A DNA stretch of 64,000 bases from Saprospira grandis DSM 2844. GTDB taxonomy: Bacteria > Bacteroidota > Bacteroidia > Chitinophagales > Saprospiraceae. The notes below the pieces were generated by a model that was not told where the DNA came from, ran no database searches, and saw only the letters and a program-made list of their open reading frames with translations. The DNA lies in the NCBI RefSeq assembly GCF_000275825.1, contig NZ_JH719942.1, forward strand, positions 1,552,575 to 1,616,574. The letters are read 5' to 3'. Made by a program: the position numbers and the translations under genes. How positions within the stretch are numbered: the stretch's first letter is position 1; every line of letters begins with the position of its first letter. Below, piece by piece: positions 9,010-16,924 of the stretch.

Positions 9010-9570
9010 TTAAATATTTTTAGTATAGAGGTTTTGACTAAATTTGGTTCTCAGCTCAGAGAGCTTTTGCGCCACAGAGGCGTTATATACTTTATCATTA
9101 AACTCGAGCACAAATCCAGCGATAAGGCTAGAATCTACAGCCACCTCTAGTTCAATATCTTTTTTGATTAGGCCTTTTTCTTGAAAGCCCGCCAAAATGT
9201 TGTCAATAGTGGCTTGGCCAACGGTAGAGGCCGTGGTCAGTTTAACGATAGAAACCTCTTTATACTCAGTGTAGAGGTTGTGGAAGAAGTGGCAGAAAGC
9301 GCTAAGGTAGCGTTCTCTTTTGTGTTCAGCCATGACCATCAGAGTATTGAGGGCCAGAGGGTGAATTTTCCCTTTGAACACGGCTTCGAAGATGTTTTCT
9401 TTTTTCTCGGTAGAGATCAGTGGGTTTTTCATGACTGCCTTAAAATCGGGCAATTCTACCACCTGCTCAATACTTTTTACATCCTCATGAATTTGATCGA
9501 GTGCTTGCTCTTGTTGGGCCAAATCAAAGAGTGATTGGGCGTAGCGAGCGGCAATACGGCTAATAGACAT
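9010..9570 (-). CDS. atpH: ATP synthase F1 delta subunit
   Basis: The 186-residue peripheral stalk protein has the typical N-terminal [15 protein letters not shown] helix bundle and the C-terminal [27 protein letters not shown] region, which corresponds to the OSCP/delta signature. It joins the b-subunit stalk to the top of F1. It lies 28 bases after atpF and four before atpA. Confidence 0.94.
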   Translation of the reverse strand: MSISRIAARYAQSLFDLAQQEQALDQIHEDVKSIEQVVELPDFKAVMKNPLISTEKKENIFEAVFKGKIHPLALNTLMVMAEHKRERYLSAFCHFFHNLYTEYKEVSIVKLTTASTVGQATIDNILAGFQEKGLIKKDIELEVAVDSSLIAGFVLEFNDKVYNASVAQKLSELRTKFSQNLYTKNI

Positions 9571-9598
9571 AATAGCTAAAAGTTAGAGGAAGAAAAAA

Positions 9599-10120
9599 TT
9601 AGTTGAGCTTAGCGAGGTCTGTATTTTTCAACTCAGTCACTTTAGACTGGATGAAATCCTCATGTTTGTTTTCTAGTTCGCGGCCAATGAGTTGTTCTGC
9701 AAGATGTACAGAAAGTTGACCGAGTTCGTTAAAGAGCTCCACCTCCATTTCTTTGCGGCGGTTCTCAATTTCTACTTTAGCGGCCTCAATCATCTGGCGG
9801 CTGCTTTGGTCTGCTTTAGCTTTGGCTTCTTCTACAATTTGCTCACGAGCAACCTCAGCATCAGCAATAATTTTCAAGCGCTCTTCACGAGCTTTTTTCA
9901 ACAATACGTCATGCTCAGATTTTAGTTGAGCCATTTCTTCACGAGCCAATTTGGCCTGATCTAGAGCCGACTGGATATCGGTTTCACGATCTTTAAGCGC
10001 ATTCTTGATACTCTTGAAAAAGCGGCCGATTACCAACCATACCAAGATGAAGATGATGCTGGTCCAGAACAACAAGCCGAAGCTTGGATTCATCACAGAG
10101 AAGTCTGCTAGATAAAGCAT
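9599..10120 (-). CDS. atpF: ATP synthase F0 b subunit
   Basis: The 173-residue protein has one N-terminal membrane helix (GLLFWTSIIFILVWLVI) and a long charged coiled coil, as expected for the peripheral stalk. The motif NPSFGLLFW at the start is typical of bacterial AtpF. It is placed between atpE (102-base gap) and atpH. Confidence 0.94.
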   Translation of the reverse strand: MLYLADFSVMNPSFGLLFWTSIIFILVWLVIGRFFKSIKNALKDRETDIQSALDQAKLAREEMAQLKSEHDVLLKKAREERLKIIADAEVAREQIVEEAKAKADQSSRQMIEAAKVEIENRRKEMEVELFNELGQLSVHLAEQLIGRELENKHEDFIQSKVTELKNTDLAKLN

Positions 10121-10222
10121 AAGGCAGAGTATATATGTGTATTATAAGAAATAGTATAAATTCTAAAAGAAAAGAAGCTGCTCGACAACCAATCGTTGCC
10201 GAGTCAGCTTGAAGAGTTAAAA

Positions 10223-10417
10223 TTACTCTTTGATCAAAGCTACTACAATAGCAAAGAGGGCAGCACCCTCAACAAGAGCAGCAGCGATAATCATACTTGT
10301 ACGGATGTCACCAGCCGCCTTAGGTTGACGTGACATACCTTCCATGGCTTTACCGCCAATTTGTCCAATTCCAAGGCCTGCGCCGATAACAGCTAGTCCA
10401 GCTCCAAGAGGTCCCAT
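10223..10417 (-). CDS. atpE: ATP synthase F0 c subunit
   Basis: The 64-residue hairpin of two membrane helices has the polar loop SRQPKAAGDI and the ion-binding carboxylate Glu50 in ALVEGAALF. The residue after Glu50 is Gly, whereas Na+-binding rings usually carry Ser or Thr there, so proton coupling is more likely (inference), although Gln19 is present in helix 1. The protein is short compared with the usual 70-80 residues because both termini are trimmed. Confidence 0.95.
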   Translation of the reverse strand: MGPLGAGLAVIGAGLGIGQIGGKAMEGMSRQPKAAGDIRTSMIIAAALVEGAALFAIVVALIKE

Positions 10418-10472
10418 AATAAGTAATGATTAAAGAATGAAAAAAATATAAATAATAATCGTTAGTCAAAAT

Positions 10473-11738
10473 CTAGTGTGCTTCTTCATGATGGTGCTCT
10501 TCTACAGCTGCACCAATATAAATAGAAGAAAGCAAAGTAAAGATGAAGGCTTGCAAGAAAGCGACAAAGAGCTCCAAGAAGTTCATGGCAAATACAAAAG
10601 GAACAGCAATCGCTCCACCTCCTACAGCACCGCCTGTATCTTCGCCTCCATTAGAGAAGATGAAGATCAAGCTAACCAATGAAAGGATGATAATGTGACC
10701 GGCTGTAATGTTTGCAAACAAACGAATCAAGAGCGTAATGGGCTTAATAAACAAACCAATAACCTCAATAGGCGTCAACAAAATCAAAATGGGAAGAGGT
10801 ACACCAGGCATAGCCAAAACGTGGCGCCAGTAGTGGCCATTTCCGCTGAGGTTAGTGACCAAGAAGGTAAATACGGCCAAGACCAAAGTTACCCCCAAGT
10901 TCCCCGTGATGTTGGCTCCTCCAGGAAAGAACGGAATGAGACCCAACAAGTTAGAGAACAAGATAAAGAAAAATAGCGACATCAAGAAGGGGAAGAATTT
11001 CTCCCACTTGTGGCCAATTGCTGGCTCAATCACTTCGTCGCGCATAAATACAAAGATAGGCTCAAGCAAAGACTGAAGGCCTTTGGGCGCTCTTCCTTGA
11101 TTCTTTTTATAAGCTTTGGCTACTGAGCTAAAGACGACAACCAATAGCAAGAAGGCCAAAAACATAGAAAATACATTCTTCGTTACCGAGAAATCATACC
11201 AGCTAGTCATAGCTTGTAGCTTACTGGCCGACTCTAGCTCATAAGTTTTTCCCTCATGCGTAATCTGGTGCATCACATGCACTTCATCACGATCATGACC
11301 ACCCTCTGTATGCACGCCATGCTCATCTACCACCTGCTTGTCGCCATGAGCATCACTATGGCCAGGCATCGGCTGATCTGAATGTGCATCGGCATGTCCA
11401 TCAGTTTTTAGTTCTACAACACCAGCAGGGAAATCTCCCTTGATGTGCATCAACTCATCATGATACAAAACATAACCATCAATGGCTTTGCTGCTCATAT
11501 GGTTGGCATGGCTGTACTCAAAAGCAGAAGATAGGCTAAAGAACAAACCCGCATCGCTATAAGCGATACAAGGCAAAGGCAAATACATATCGCCTACAAT
11601 GTGAAATTGATGTGCGTCGCCAATGTGGTGCATGACCGCCTCAATGGGGTCATCGCCCCCAGAAGCATAAGCCTGATTCTGACCTACAAAAAGGCCCAAA
11701 ATCGCAATTACTAGAAGGCTGTAAATTTTCTTAAGCAT
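10473..11738 (-). CDS. atpB: ATP synthase F0 a subunit with histidine-rich N-terminal insert
   Basis: The 421-residue protein is much longer than the usual 240-280. It starts with a probable signal peptide (ending about QNQAYASGG), then a periplasmic segment of about 150 residues that includes ten His between residues 115 and 161, together with many Asp. The core follows, with IGLFIKPITLLIRLFANIT bearing the essential Arg339. The C-terminus is AVEEHHHEEAH. It forms the proton half-channels next to the c-ring. It is the first gene of the operon, behind a good promoter at 11775. Confidence 0.95.
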   Translation of the reverse strand: MLKKIYSLLVIAILGLFVGQNQAYASGGDDPIEAVMHHIGDAHQFHIVGDMYLPLPCIAYSDAGLFFSLSSAFEYSHANHMSSKAIDGYVLYHDELMHIKGDFPAGVVELKTDGHADAHSDQPMPGHSDAHGDKQVVDEHGVHTEGGHDRDEVHVMHQITHEGKTYELESASKLQAMTSWYDFSVTKNVFSMFLAFLLLVVVFSSVAKAYKKNQGRAPKGLQSLLEPIFVFMRDEVIEPAIGHKWEKFFPFLMSLFFFILFSNLLGLIPFFPGGANITGNLGVTLVLAVFTFLVTNLSGNGHYWRHVLAMPGVPLPILILLTPIEVIGLFIKPITLLIRLFANITAGHIIILSLVSLIFIFSNGGEDTGGAVGGGAIAVPFVFAMNFLELFVAFLQAFIFTLLSSIYIGAAVEEHHHEEAH

Positions 11739-11774
11739 GCTGTTTAGCTTATGATGGTTTTCTTAAATTCGCTG

Positions 11775-11804
11775 CAAAGATATGCAGTTTCGCCACCTAT
11801 GCAA
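11775..11804 (-). promoter_or_regulatory. promoter of the atp operon
   Basis: On the minus strand TTTG (complement around 11802-11805) is followed after 19 bases by TATCTTTG (11775-11782), a good match to TTTG-N19-TAnnTTTG. It lies about 37 bases upstream of the atpB start. Confidence 0.75.
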
Positions 11805-11805
11805 A

Positions 11806-12029
11806 GGAATTTTATTTTTTTTGCCCCCTAGTTTCTAGCTCGCAGTTGCTTCAATTAGAAGCTTTTAGCAGTAAAATGATAGCTTTACTCTCTTTTATAT
11901 AAGAAAATCCCCTTTGCCCAAAATTAAATTTCTTTTGATGGGTCTTAACTATTGTTAAATTTTGTTTAGGGGAATTCTTTTTTAGTTCCCTTTTATGGTC
12001 TTTTTGTCCTGCTTTTTTTCTGCGGTGGA
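11806..12029. other. gene-free stretch upstream of atpB
   Basis: This AT-rich region between the atp promoter and the next repeat copy shows no gene, RNA or strong hairpin that I can support. Confidence 0.5.
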
Positions 12030-12167
12030 CAGGGCGCAAAGCGCCCGCAGGCTGAGCTGCCGGAGCAGGGCCGCCAAAGGCGGCAGACCCAAGCCCAAAG
12101 GGCTGCAGGGCCGAGCAGACCTGCGAGCTGCGAAGTGGAGCGACCCGACCAAAGGGAGGGCAGCCCC
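12030..12167 (-). repeat. GC-rich multi-hairpin element, inverted copy
   Basis: Read on the minus strand: GGGGCTGCCC, a short CCCTTTGGTCGGG hairpin, the core CAGCTCGCAGGTCTGCTCGG, an AGCCCTTTGGGCT hairpin, GGGTCTG, a GCCGCCTTTGGCGGC hairpin, then a variant tail and a GGGCGCTTTGCGCCC hairpin. The GGGG end lies 66 bases upstream of the lipoprotein start at 12233. Confidence 0.85.
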
Positions 12168-12232
12168 AAAAAATATACGCCCCTAAATGTTCCAACAACT
12201 TCTTAACTTAGCCCTACATTAAATCCAATTTT

Positions 12233-12679
12233 ATGCATTTCAAGATTTTTGGGCTTAGCCTCTTGGCCTGCCTGCTGCTTTTTGCCTGCCACAAAGGCCC
12301 TAGTTGGGACCGTCTAGAATATTATAACGGCAACCCTAGCCTCCCTCCCCCCTACCAGCAGTCGCTGCGGATGAAGTTGGATAGCCAAGGCCTGCAAATT
12401 GTCCGTAAATCGGCTAACCAACAGGAGGAATTCCTGGCCAAAGGGCCCCCTAAATTGGGCCCCAAAGCCCCTAGGCCCCAAACAAAAGAACTGCCGCCCC
12501 CTATGCCAGGAGCGCCAGTTTCTTCTATGGCCTTTTATCAAGGCGATTCTCTTGTTTTTTCTGCCCATTGGCAGGCCCATCAGCTCCAAAATAAAGCCCT
12601 AAAACGCTGGGAAAAACGGCTATGGCGCTGGGCCAAAAAAGAATATCCCGGCATCGATAGCCTTTGGCAAAAACCCTAG
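12233..12679 (+). CDS. small lipoprotein of unknown function
   Basis: The 148-residue protein has a lipoprotein signal with the lipobox LFAC (Cys about residue 19), a proline-rich middle (around residues 70-95) and a basic, Trp-rich C-terminal segment (RWEKRLWRWAKKEYPG). I recognise no family. It converges on the antiporter gene with a four-base overlap of the stop codons. Confidence 0.65.
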   Translation: MHFKIFGLSLLACLLLFACHKGPSWDRLEYYNGNPSLPPPYQQSLRMKLDSQGLQIVRKSANQQEEFLAKGPPKLGPKAPRPQTKELPPPMPGAPVSSMAFYQGDSLVFSAHWQAHQLQNKALKRWEKRLWRWAKKEYPGIDSLWQKP

Positions 12680-13671
12680 CCTAGAGCGGCTACACCGGGG
12701 TCATTGGCGATGATGTAAGTAAAATAGCTAATGATAGCCACCAATAAAAGGGCCGCCTCCCAGCGGTCTAGGGTATAGAGGCTTTCTTTGCGCAAAGTGC
12801 CCACAAAAAAGAAGGCAAATAAGACAAAACTGACCGCCATCAGGAAGTATAAATCAAAGTTGATGGCCAGCTCGTAGTTGGTGGGCATAATGGCCGCACT
12901 GGTCCCCAAAACCAAGAGTACATTAAAGATATTCGAGCCCACCACATTACCAATCGCAATATCAGAATTGCGTTTCATGGCCGCTACCACAGAGGTCGCT
13001 AGCTCGGGCAAGGAGGTGCCTACTGCAACCACCGTTAAGCCCACCAAACGCTCGGTCATGCCAAAGGCTTTAGCAATATCTTTGGCCGAACTGACCACCC
13101 AATCGCCACCAATAATCAGAGCCGCAATACCGCCCACAATAAAGATGGCCGACTTCCATGCAGGTAAGGGATCAATCTGCTCTACCTCTTCGGGATTGTT
13201 CTTGGCCGAACGGAAAACATAGTACAAAAAGCCCACAAATAGGCCCAATAAAATAAAGCCATCGATGCGGCTGAGCGTACTTGTTTCGGCCCCCCAAAGC
13301 ATGGCGTCATTAGACAAAATAAAGAGCAGGGGAATAATCAAAATCGATAAGGGCAACTCATATTTTACGGTGGTCGATTGCACCACTAAGGGCACAATTA
13401 GGCCCGCCACCCCTAAAATCAAACAGGTATTCGAGATGTTACTCCCAATCACATTGGCAAAGACCAAACCCGTAGACCCTTTCATAGCAGAGCCTACACT
13501 GACCACCAACTCGGGTGCGGAGGTCCCCATAGACACCACCGTCAGACCAATAATAATATCTGGAATCCCAAAGCGCTTGGCCACCGCCGAAGCCCCATCT
13601 ACCAGATAATCGGCTCCCTTGATGAGCAATACAAAGCCAATAATGAGAAAGAAAATTGTCATGAAATCCAT
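12676..13671 (-). CDS. calcium/sodium antiporter (CaCA family, YrbG-like)
   Basis: The 331-residue inner-membrane protein has about ten membrane helices arranged as two homologous halves. Each half has an alpha-repeat: MGTSAPELVVSVGSAMKG followed by ANVIGSNISNT, and VGTSLPELATSVVAAMKR followed by GNVVGSNIFN. These acidic Gly-Thr-Ser-x-Pro-Glu motifs form the cation site of Na+/Ca2+ exchangers. The start is set at the ATG at 13671 (MDFMTIFFL); a TTG at 13689 in the same frame would add six residues. A further ATG lies at 13662. Confidence 0.9.
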   Translation of the reverse strand: MDFMTIFFLIIGFVLLIKGADYLVDGASAVAKRFGIPDIIIGLTVVSMGTSAPELVVSVGSAMKGSTGLVFANVIGSNISNTCLILGVAGLIVPLVVQSTTVKYELPLSILIIPLLFILSNDAMLWGAETSTLSRIDGFILLGLFVGFLYYVFRSAKNNPEEVEQIDPLPAWKSAIFIVGGIAALIIGGDWVVSSAKDIAKAFGMTERLVGLTVVAVGTSLPELATSVVAAMKRNSDIAIGNVVGSNIFNVLLVLGTSAAIMPTNYELAINFDLYFLMAVSFVLFAFFFVGTLRKESLYTLDRWEAALLLVAIISYFTYIIANDPGVAALG

Positions 13672-13736
13672 ACAGAATAGCAGTATCAATGAGTAATTGG
13701 CCCAAAAGGACCTAATGATAAAAATTTAGTTTTTTT

Positions 13737-13857
13737 GGGGCCTCAGCTGCGCTGCGCTTGCTGCGCTACGTTCCGGGGCTCGCAAGCCTGCTCGGCCCTT
13801 CGCCGCCTGCAGCGGCTCGGTCTGCGGCTGCGCCGCCCCCCTACACATCGCTAGGCC
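13737..13857 (+). repeat. GC-rich multi-hairpin element
   Basis: GGGGCC is followed by a CAGCTGCGCTGCGCTTGCTGCGC hairpin region, the core CCGGGGCTCGCAAGCCTGCT, a GCCGCCTGCAGCGGC hairpin, CGGTCTG, a CGGCTGCGCCG hairpin, CCCCC and the ACACATCGCTAGGCC tail. Compared with the standard core, GCAGGTCTGC is changed to GCAAGCCTGC. The GGGG end is 66 bases from the antiporter start. Confidence 0.85.
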
Positions 13858-14130
13858 GAATGGAAGTCCTAGCGCTTCGGCCATTCTTTGATAAGAATTT
13901 CAGGCTAGTCTAGGCATTTTTTAAAGGCATAGCCTTAGCTATGGCGGAGAAAAATAACGCAGAATAGCAGGAAATTAAATCAAAGGATAGAAGTAACAGG
14001 GCTTCTATTTGGCCTTTAGCCTGCGGCGGCTTCGCCGCCTGCCCGCTCCAAAGCAAGATGCTACAAAAATAACTTTTTATCTAGGCCCTTAAAGAAATGC
14101 CCCTTTTTTTTTGTTCTAGGACCAAAAAAC
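13858..14130. other. gene-free stretch with a dispersed repeat and hairpins
   Basis: The second copy of the 45-bp repeat is at 13878-13922. It is followed by a GGCATAGCCTTAGCTATGGC hairpin (about 13926) and a GCGGCGGCTTCGCCGCC hairpin (about 14024), which resembles the optional end hairpin of the GC-rich element. No gene is seen. Confidence 0.6.
13878..13922. repeat. 45-bp dispersed repeat, copy 2
   Basis: Matches 2935-2980 (CGGCCATTCTTTGATAAGAA, then TTTCAGGCTAGTCTAGGCAT and a T-tract), with a handful of substitutions. Confidence 0.75.
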
Positions 14131-14170
14131 AAAGAGCAGCTGCTCTAAAATTAGAGAAGCTGCTCTTTCC
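14126..14170 (-). terminator. terminator of ilvE
   Basis: AAAGAGCAGC and GCTGCTCTTT form a 10-bp stem with an additional AGAG/CTCT pairing in the loop. On the minus strand it is followed by GTTTTTTGG. Confidence 0.75.
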
Positions 14171-14189
14171 TGTAGTATCTAGTCTATGC

Positions 14190-15278
14190 TTATTTAGATA
14201 GCTCTTTCTTGCTGCTGCGCACAGGCAACAACCAATTAAAAGTATCTTCTACAGCACCTACTTTATAATCTTCAATTAACTTTTTGGCCATAGGCCCTAC
14301 TTTTCGGCCCTCGATGGGAGACAACTCAAAGTTTTTGCCTTTGTAGCTGAAATCAGAGATATGAGAGATAACCGCTGCCGTTCCAGAACCAAACATTTCG
14401 TCTAGTTTACCTGCTTCATGCGCCTCAATTACTTCTTGGATAGAAATATTGCGTTCCTCTAGCTCAAAGCCTTTGTCTTTTAGCAAGTGAATCAAGCTAT
14501 CGCGAGTAATGCCCGCCAAAATAGCATCTGTGGTAGGAGGCGTAATCACCTTACCATCAATGACCACAAAGATGTTCATGGTCCCACACTCTTGCAAATA
14601 TTTAAACTCTTTACCATCCAGCCACAAAATCTGGTCAAAGCCCTGTTCTTTGGCCTCTAAGGCAGGGGCCAAAGTAGCCGCATAATTGCCAGCTGCCTTT
14701 GCAAAACCTACTCCACCAGGAAAAGCACGGACATATTTCTCGGCTACCTTAATTTTAACCGGCTTGGGGTAATAAGGCCCTACAGGGCAGCTCATAATCA
14801 CAAAACGGTAAGTATCGCTAGCCCGAACACCCAAATAAGCATCTGTAGCAAACATATGCGGACGAAGATAAAGGGCCGATCCTTCTGATTGAGGAATAAA
14901 ATCACGATCCAAATCAACCAAACGATGTACCCCTTCTAAGAAAATTTCGGCTGGGATTTCTGGCATGGCCAAACGCTTGGCCGAACGATTGATTCGCTCT
15001 ACATGCAATTCGGGACGGAACAAAATAGGCTCCCCCGTTTTGGCCGATTTATTCGCCTTCATCCCCTCAAAAATAGCCTGGCCATAATGCAAAGCCATAA
15101 TAGCAGGACTCATAGGCATTGGGCCATAAGGGAGAATTCTACAATCGGTCCACTCACCATCAATGTAGTCAGCCACAAACATATGATCTGACATCACACG
15201 ACCAAAAATCAAGTTATCAAAATCGACCTCGGCCAGACGAGATTGCTTCGTCTGCTCCACTGAAATTGGATATTTCAT
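14190..15278 (-). CDS. ilvE: branched-chain amino acid aminotransferase
   Basis: The 362-residue class IV PLP enzyme transfers amino groups between glutamate and the 2-oxo acids of Leu, Ile and Val. Seen are GQAIFEGMKA, FRPELHVERI, and GVGFAKAAGNYAATL with the PLP-binding Lys194. LQECGTMNIF and GTAAVISHI are further PLP-phosphate contacts. Length and sequence fit the larger BCAT (type II) group found in Bacteroidota and eukaryotes. It is a single gene with its own terminator. Confidence 0.95.
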   Translation of the reverse strand: MKYPISVEQTKQSRLAEVDFDNLIFGRVMSDHMFVADYIDGEWTDCRILPYGPMPMSPAIMALHYGQAIFEGMKANKSAKTGEPILFRPELHVERINRSAKRLAMPEIPAEIFLEGVHRLVDLDRDFIPQSEGSALYLRPHMFATDAYLGVRASDTYRFVIMSCPVGPYYPKPVKIKVAEKYVRAFPGGVGFAKAAGNYAATLAPALEAKEQGFDQILWLDGKEFKYLQECGTMNIFVVIDGKVITPPTTDAILAGITRDSLIHLLKDKGFELEERNISIQEVIEAHEAGKLDEMFGSGTAAVISHISDFSYKGKNFELSPIEGRKVGPMAKKLIEDYKVGAVEDTFNWLLPVRSSKKELSK

Positions 15279-15697
15279 ACTATATATATATTAGATGAGG
15301 TTAAAGATGATTGCCGCAGCCTTGCAAATAGTCCAAACTCTTCGGCTTTTTCCGTACTTTTGAACCCTAACAGAAAAAGAAATCTCCACGGAATACCTTC
15401 CCACTAAAATGCTTTACTTCCTCAGGACTAGCCTATGGCTTTCGGATCGTGAAGATACAAAAAATTCTGTTAACAGAAAACTATTAACATTTGTTTAGAA
15501 TAAAAAACAAATAATAAGCTATATATAGGAATAATATTCTGTATAACCTTTTTATTGCTCCTGCATTATTTTGAAGTACTTCCAATTAACTGATAATATC
15601 TTAGGCGAGCTAGGCGGTTTATTATCTTTAGTTTCTTTAGCAAAAAAGAAGACAAACAGCAATTAAAGGCCTATTTGCTTTCATAAAAGCCAATAAA
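15279..15697. other. gene-free upstream region of ilvE and the next gene
   Basis: This 419-base stretch is AT-rich towards the right and holds no credible gene. There is a short inverted repeat, TCTGTTAACAGA, around 15468. No clear TAnnTTTG promoter with a well-spaced upstream TTG was found for either flanking gene. Confidence 0.45.
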
Positions 15698-16120
15698 ATG
15701 AAGTTTAATTTAAATTTCTTTGAAACTGAACTCTATCAAATAGCCAAGCAGCCTCTAGCCCTAGAAGAAGGCCGGCGGGCTTATGTTTTTTTGGCCCAAG
15801 AACATACAGCCGAGGAGCTCGATTTTTTGGCTAAGGTCATGCAAGCAGTGGGCTTATCTTTAGAGCAAGATGTACAAGTTGTTCCCTGCCCCCCAAAGCA
15901 AAGTTTTCAGTTGCAGGAAAAGCCGCTAGCACCTTGTTTTTTCTTTGGCCTCAGCACAGCGGTTTTGGGCTTGCGGCTCGAGCTGCCGCTCTACCAATTG
16001 GTCCATTATCAGGACCTACAATTATTGCGGGGCATTGCGCTACAGAAAATTGCCCTACAAAAGCAGCACAAACTGGCCCTTTGGCGGGCCTTACAAGATA
16101 TTTTCCCCTCAGAAAAATAA
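15698..16120 (+). CDS. conserved hypothetical protein upstream of rdgB
   Basis: The 140-residue soluble protein has no signal peptide. It begins MKFNLNFFETELYQIAKQP and has a hydrophobic PCFFFGLSTAVLGLRLELPL segment near residue 85, then a helical C-terminus (KQHKLALWRALQDIF). The overall form (a predicted strand followed by LWRAL at the end) resembles small Bacteroidota proteins that I cannot name. It ends 11 bases before rdgB and is probably co-transcribed. Confidence 0.6.
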   Translation: MKFNLNFFETELYQIAKQPLALEEGRRAYVFLAQEHTAEELDFLAKVMQAVGLSLEQDVQVVPCPPKQSFQLQEKPLAPCFFFGLSTAVLGLRLELPLYQLVHYQDLQLLRGIALQKIALQKQHKLALWRALQDIFPSEK

Positions 16121-16131
16121 CAACAGAAGCA

Positions 16132-16719
16132 ATGCAAAAGAAAAAATTGGTCATGGCGACCGCCAATGCGGGCAAAATCCGTGAAATCAAGGCCCAGTTG
16201 GGCGAGCAATACGAATTTTTGTCTCTGCCTGATATTGGTTGTTTAGAAGATATTCCCGAAGAGCAAGATAGCCTGCAAGGCAATGCCCTACAAAAGGCCC
16301 AATACGTCTGGGACCACTATGGCTACCCCTGTTTTTCTGAAGATACGGGCCTAGAAGTAGCCGCCCTAAATGGCGCCCCAGGGGTATATACCGCCCGCTA
16401 TGCCGGGCCACAAAAAGACCCCAATGATAATATGGATTTGCTACTAAAAGAATTGGCCCAGGCCCAAGATCGTAGCGCCCAATTTAGAACCGTCATCTGC
16501 CTCTATCTCGGTCCAGATGATATCCACTACTTTGAAGGCATCGCCCCAGGCCAAATTGCCCCCCAACGCCTAGGCGAAAAAGGCTTTGGCTATGATCCCA
16601 TTTTTGTTCCCCAAGGACATCAGCGCAGCTTTGCCCAAATGAGCCTAGCAGAAAAACAGACGCTTAGCCATAGAGGCCAAGCCGTTCGCCAACTGAGCCA
16701 GTTTTTGGCCCAACTATAA
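16132..16719 (+). CDS. rdgB: non-canonical purine NTP pyrophosphatase (RdgB/HAM1)
   Basis: The 195-residue enzyme hydrolyses dITP, ITP and XTP to monophosphates and keeps them out of DNA and RNA. Motifs are ATANAGKIREIK at the N-terminus, SEDTGLEVAALNGAPGVYTA with the catalytic Asp, and GFGYDPIFVP near the C-terminus, then SHRGQAVR. The start at 16132 gives the usual family length; the frame is open further upstream but overlaps the preceding gene. Confidence 0.94.
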   Translation: MQKKKLVMATANAGKIREIKAQLGEQYEFLSLPDIGCLEDIPEEQDSLQGNALQKAQYVWDHYGYPCFSEDTGLEVAALNGAPGVYTARYAGPQKDPNDNMDLLLKELAQAQDRSAQFRTVICLYLGPDDIHYFEGIAPGQIAPQRLGEKGFGYDPIFVPQGHQRSFAQMSLAEKQTLSHRGQAVRQLSQFLAQL

Positions 16720-16736
16720 GGTACTGCTGGATCTAG

Positions 16737-16884
16737 CAGGGCGCGAAGCGCCCCGGCTGAGGGATGGTAGGGGGTGGCCGAAGGCCAGACCGAGCTTTTT
16801 TGAGCAAAGCGAAAAAAAGCGATGGGCCGAGCAGACCTGCGAGCCCCCGCACAGCCCGACCCGCCCGCAGGGCGGGGCAGCCCC
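16737..16884 (-). repeat. GC-rich multi-hairpin element, inverted copy
   Basis: Minus-strand reading: GGGGCTGCCCCGCCC hairpin, GGGTCGGGCTGTG, the core GGGCTCGCAGGTCTGCTCGG, a long CGCTTTTTTTCGCTTTGCTC hairpin closing with AAAAAAGC, CGGTCTG, a GGCCTTCGGCC hairpin, CCCCC, CCATCCCTCAGCC and a GGGCGCTTCGCGCCC hairpin. The GGGG end is 40 bases upstream of the thioredoxin-like gene at 16925. Confidence 0.88.
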
Positions 16885-16924
16885 AAAACAAAACAATTAC
16901 CCGCTCATTCATAATTATATCCGT

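Noticed and set aside
6416-11738. ATP synthase operon broken because atpD and atpC are missing
   Set aside because: A split arrangement with beta and epsilon elsewhere is usual in Bacteroidota; the genes present are intact.
15934-16131. Extended N-terminus for rdgB
   Set aside because: The extra 66 residues overlap the preceding gene in another frame and do not occur in the family.
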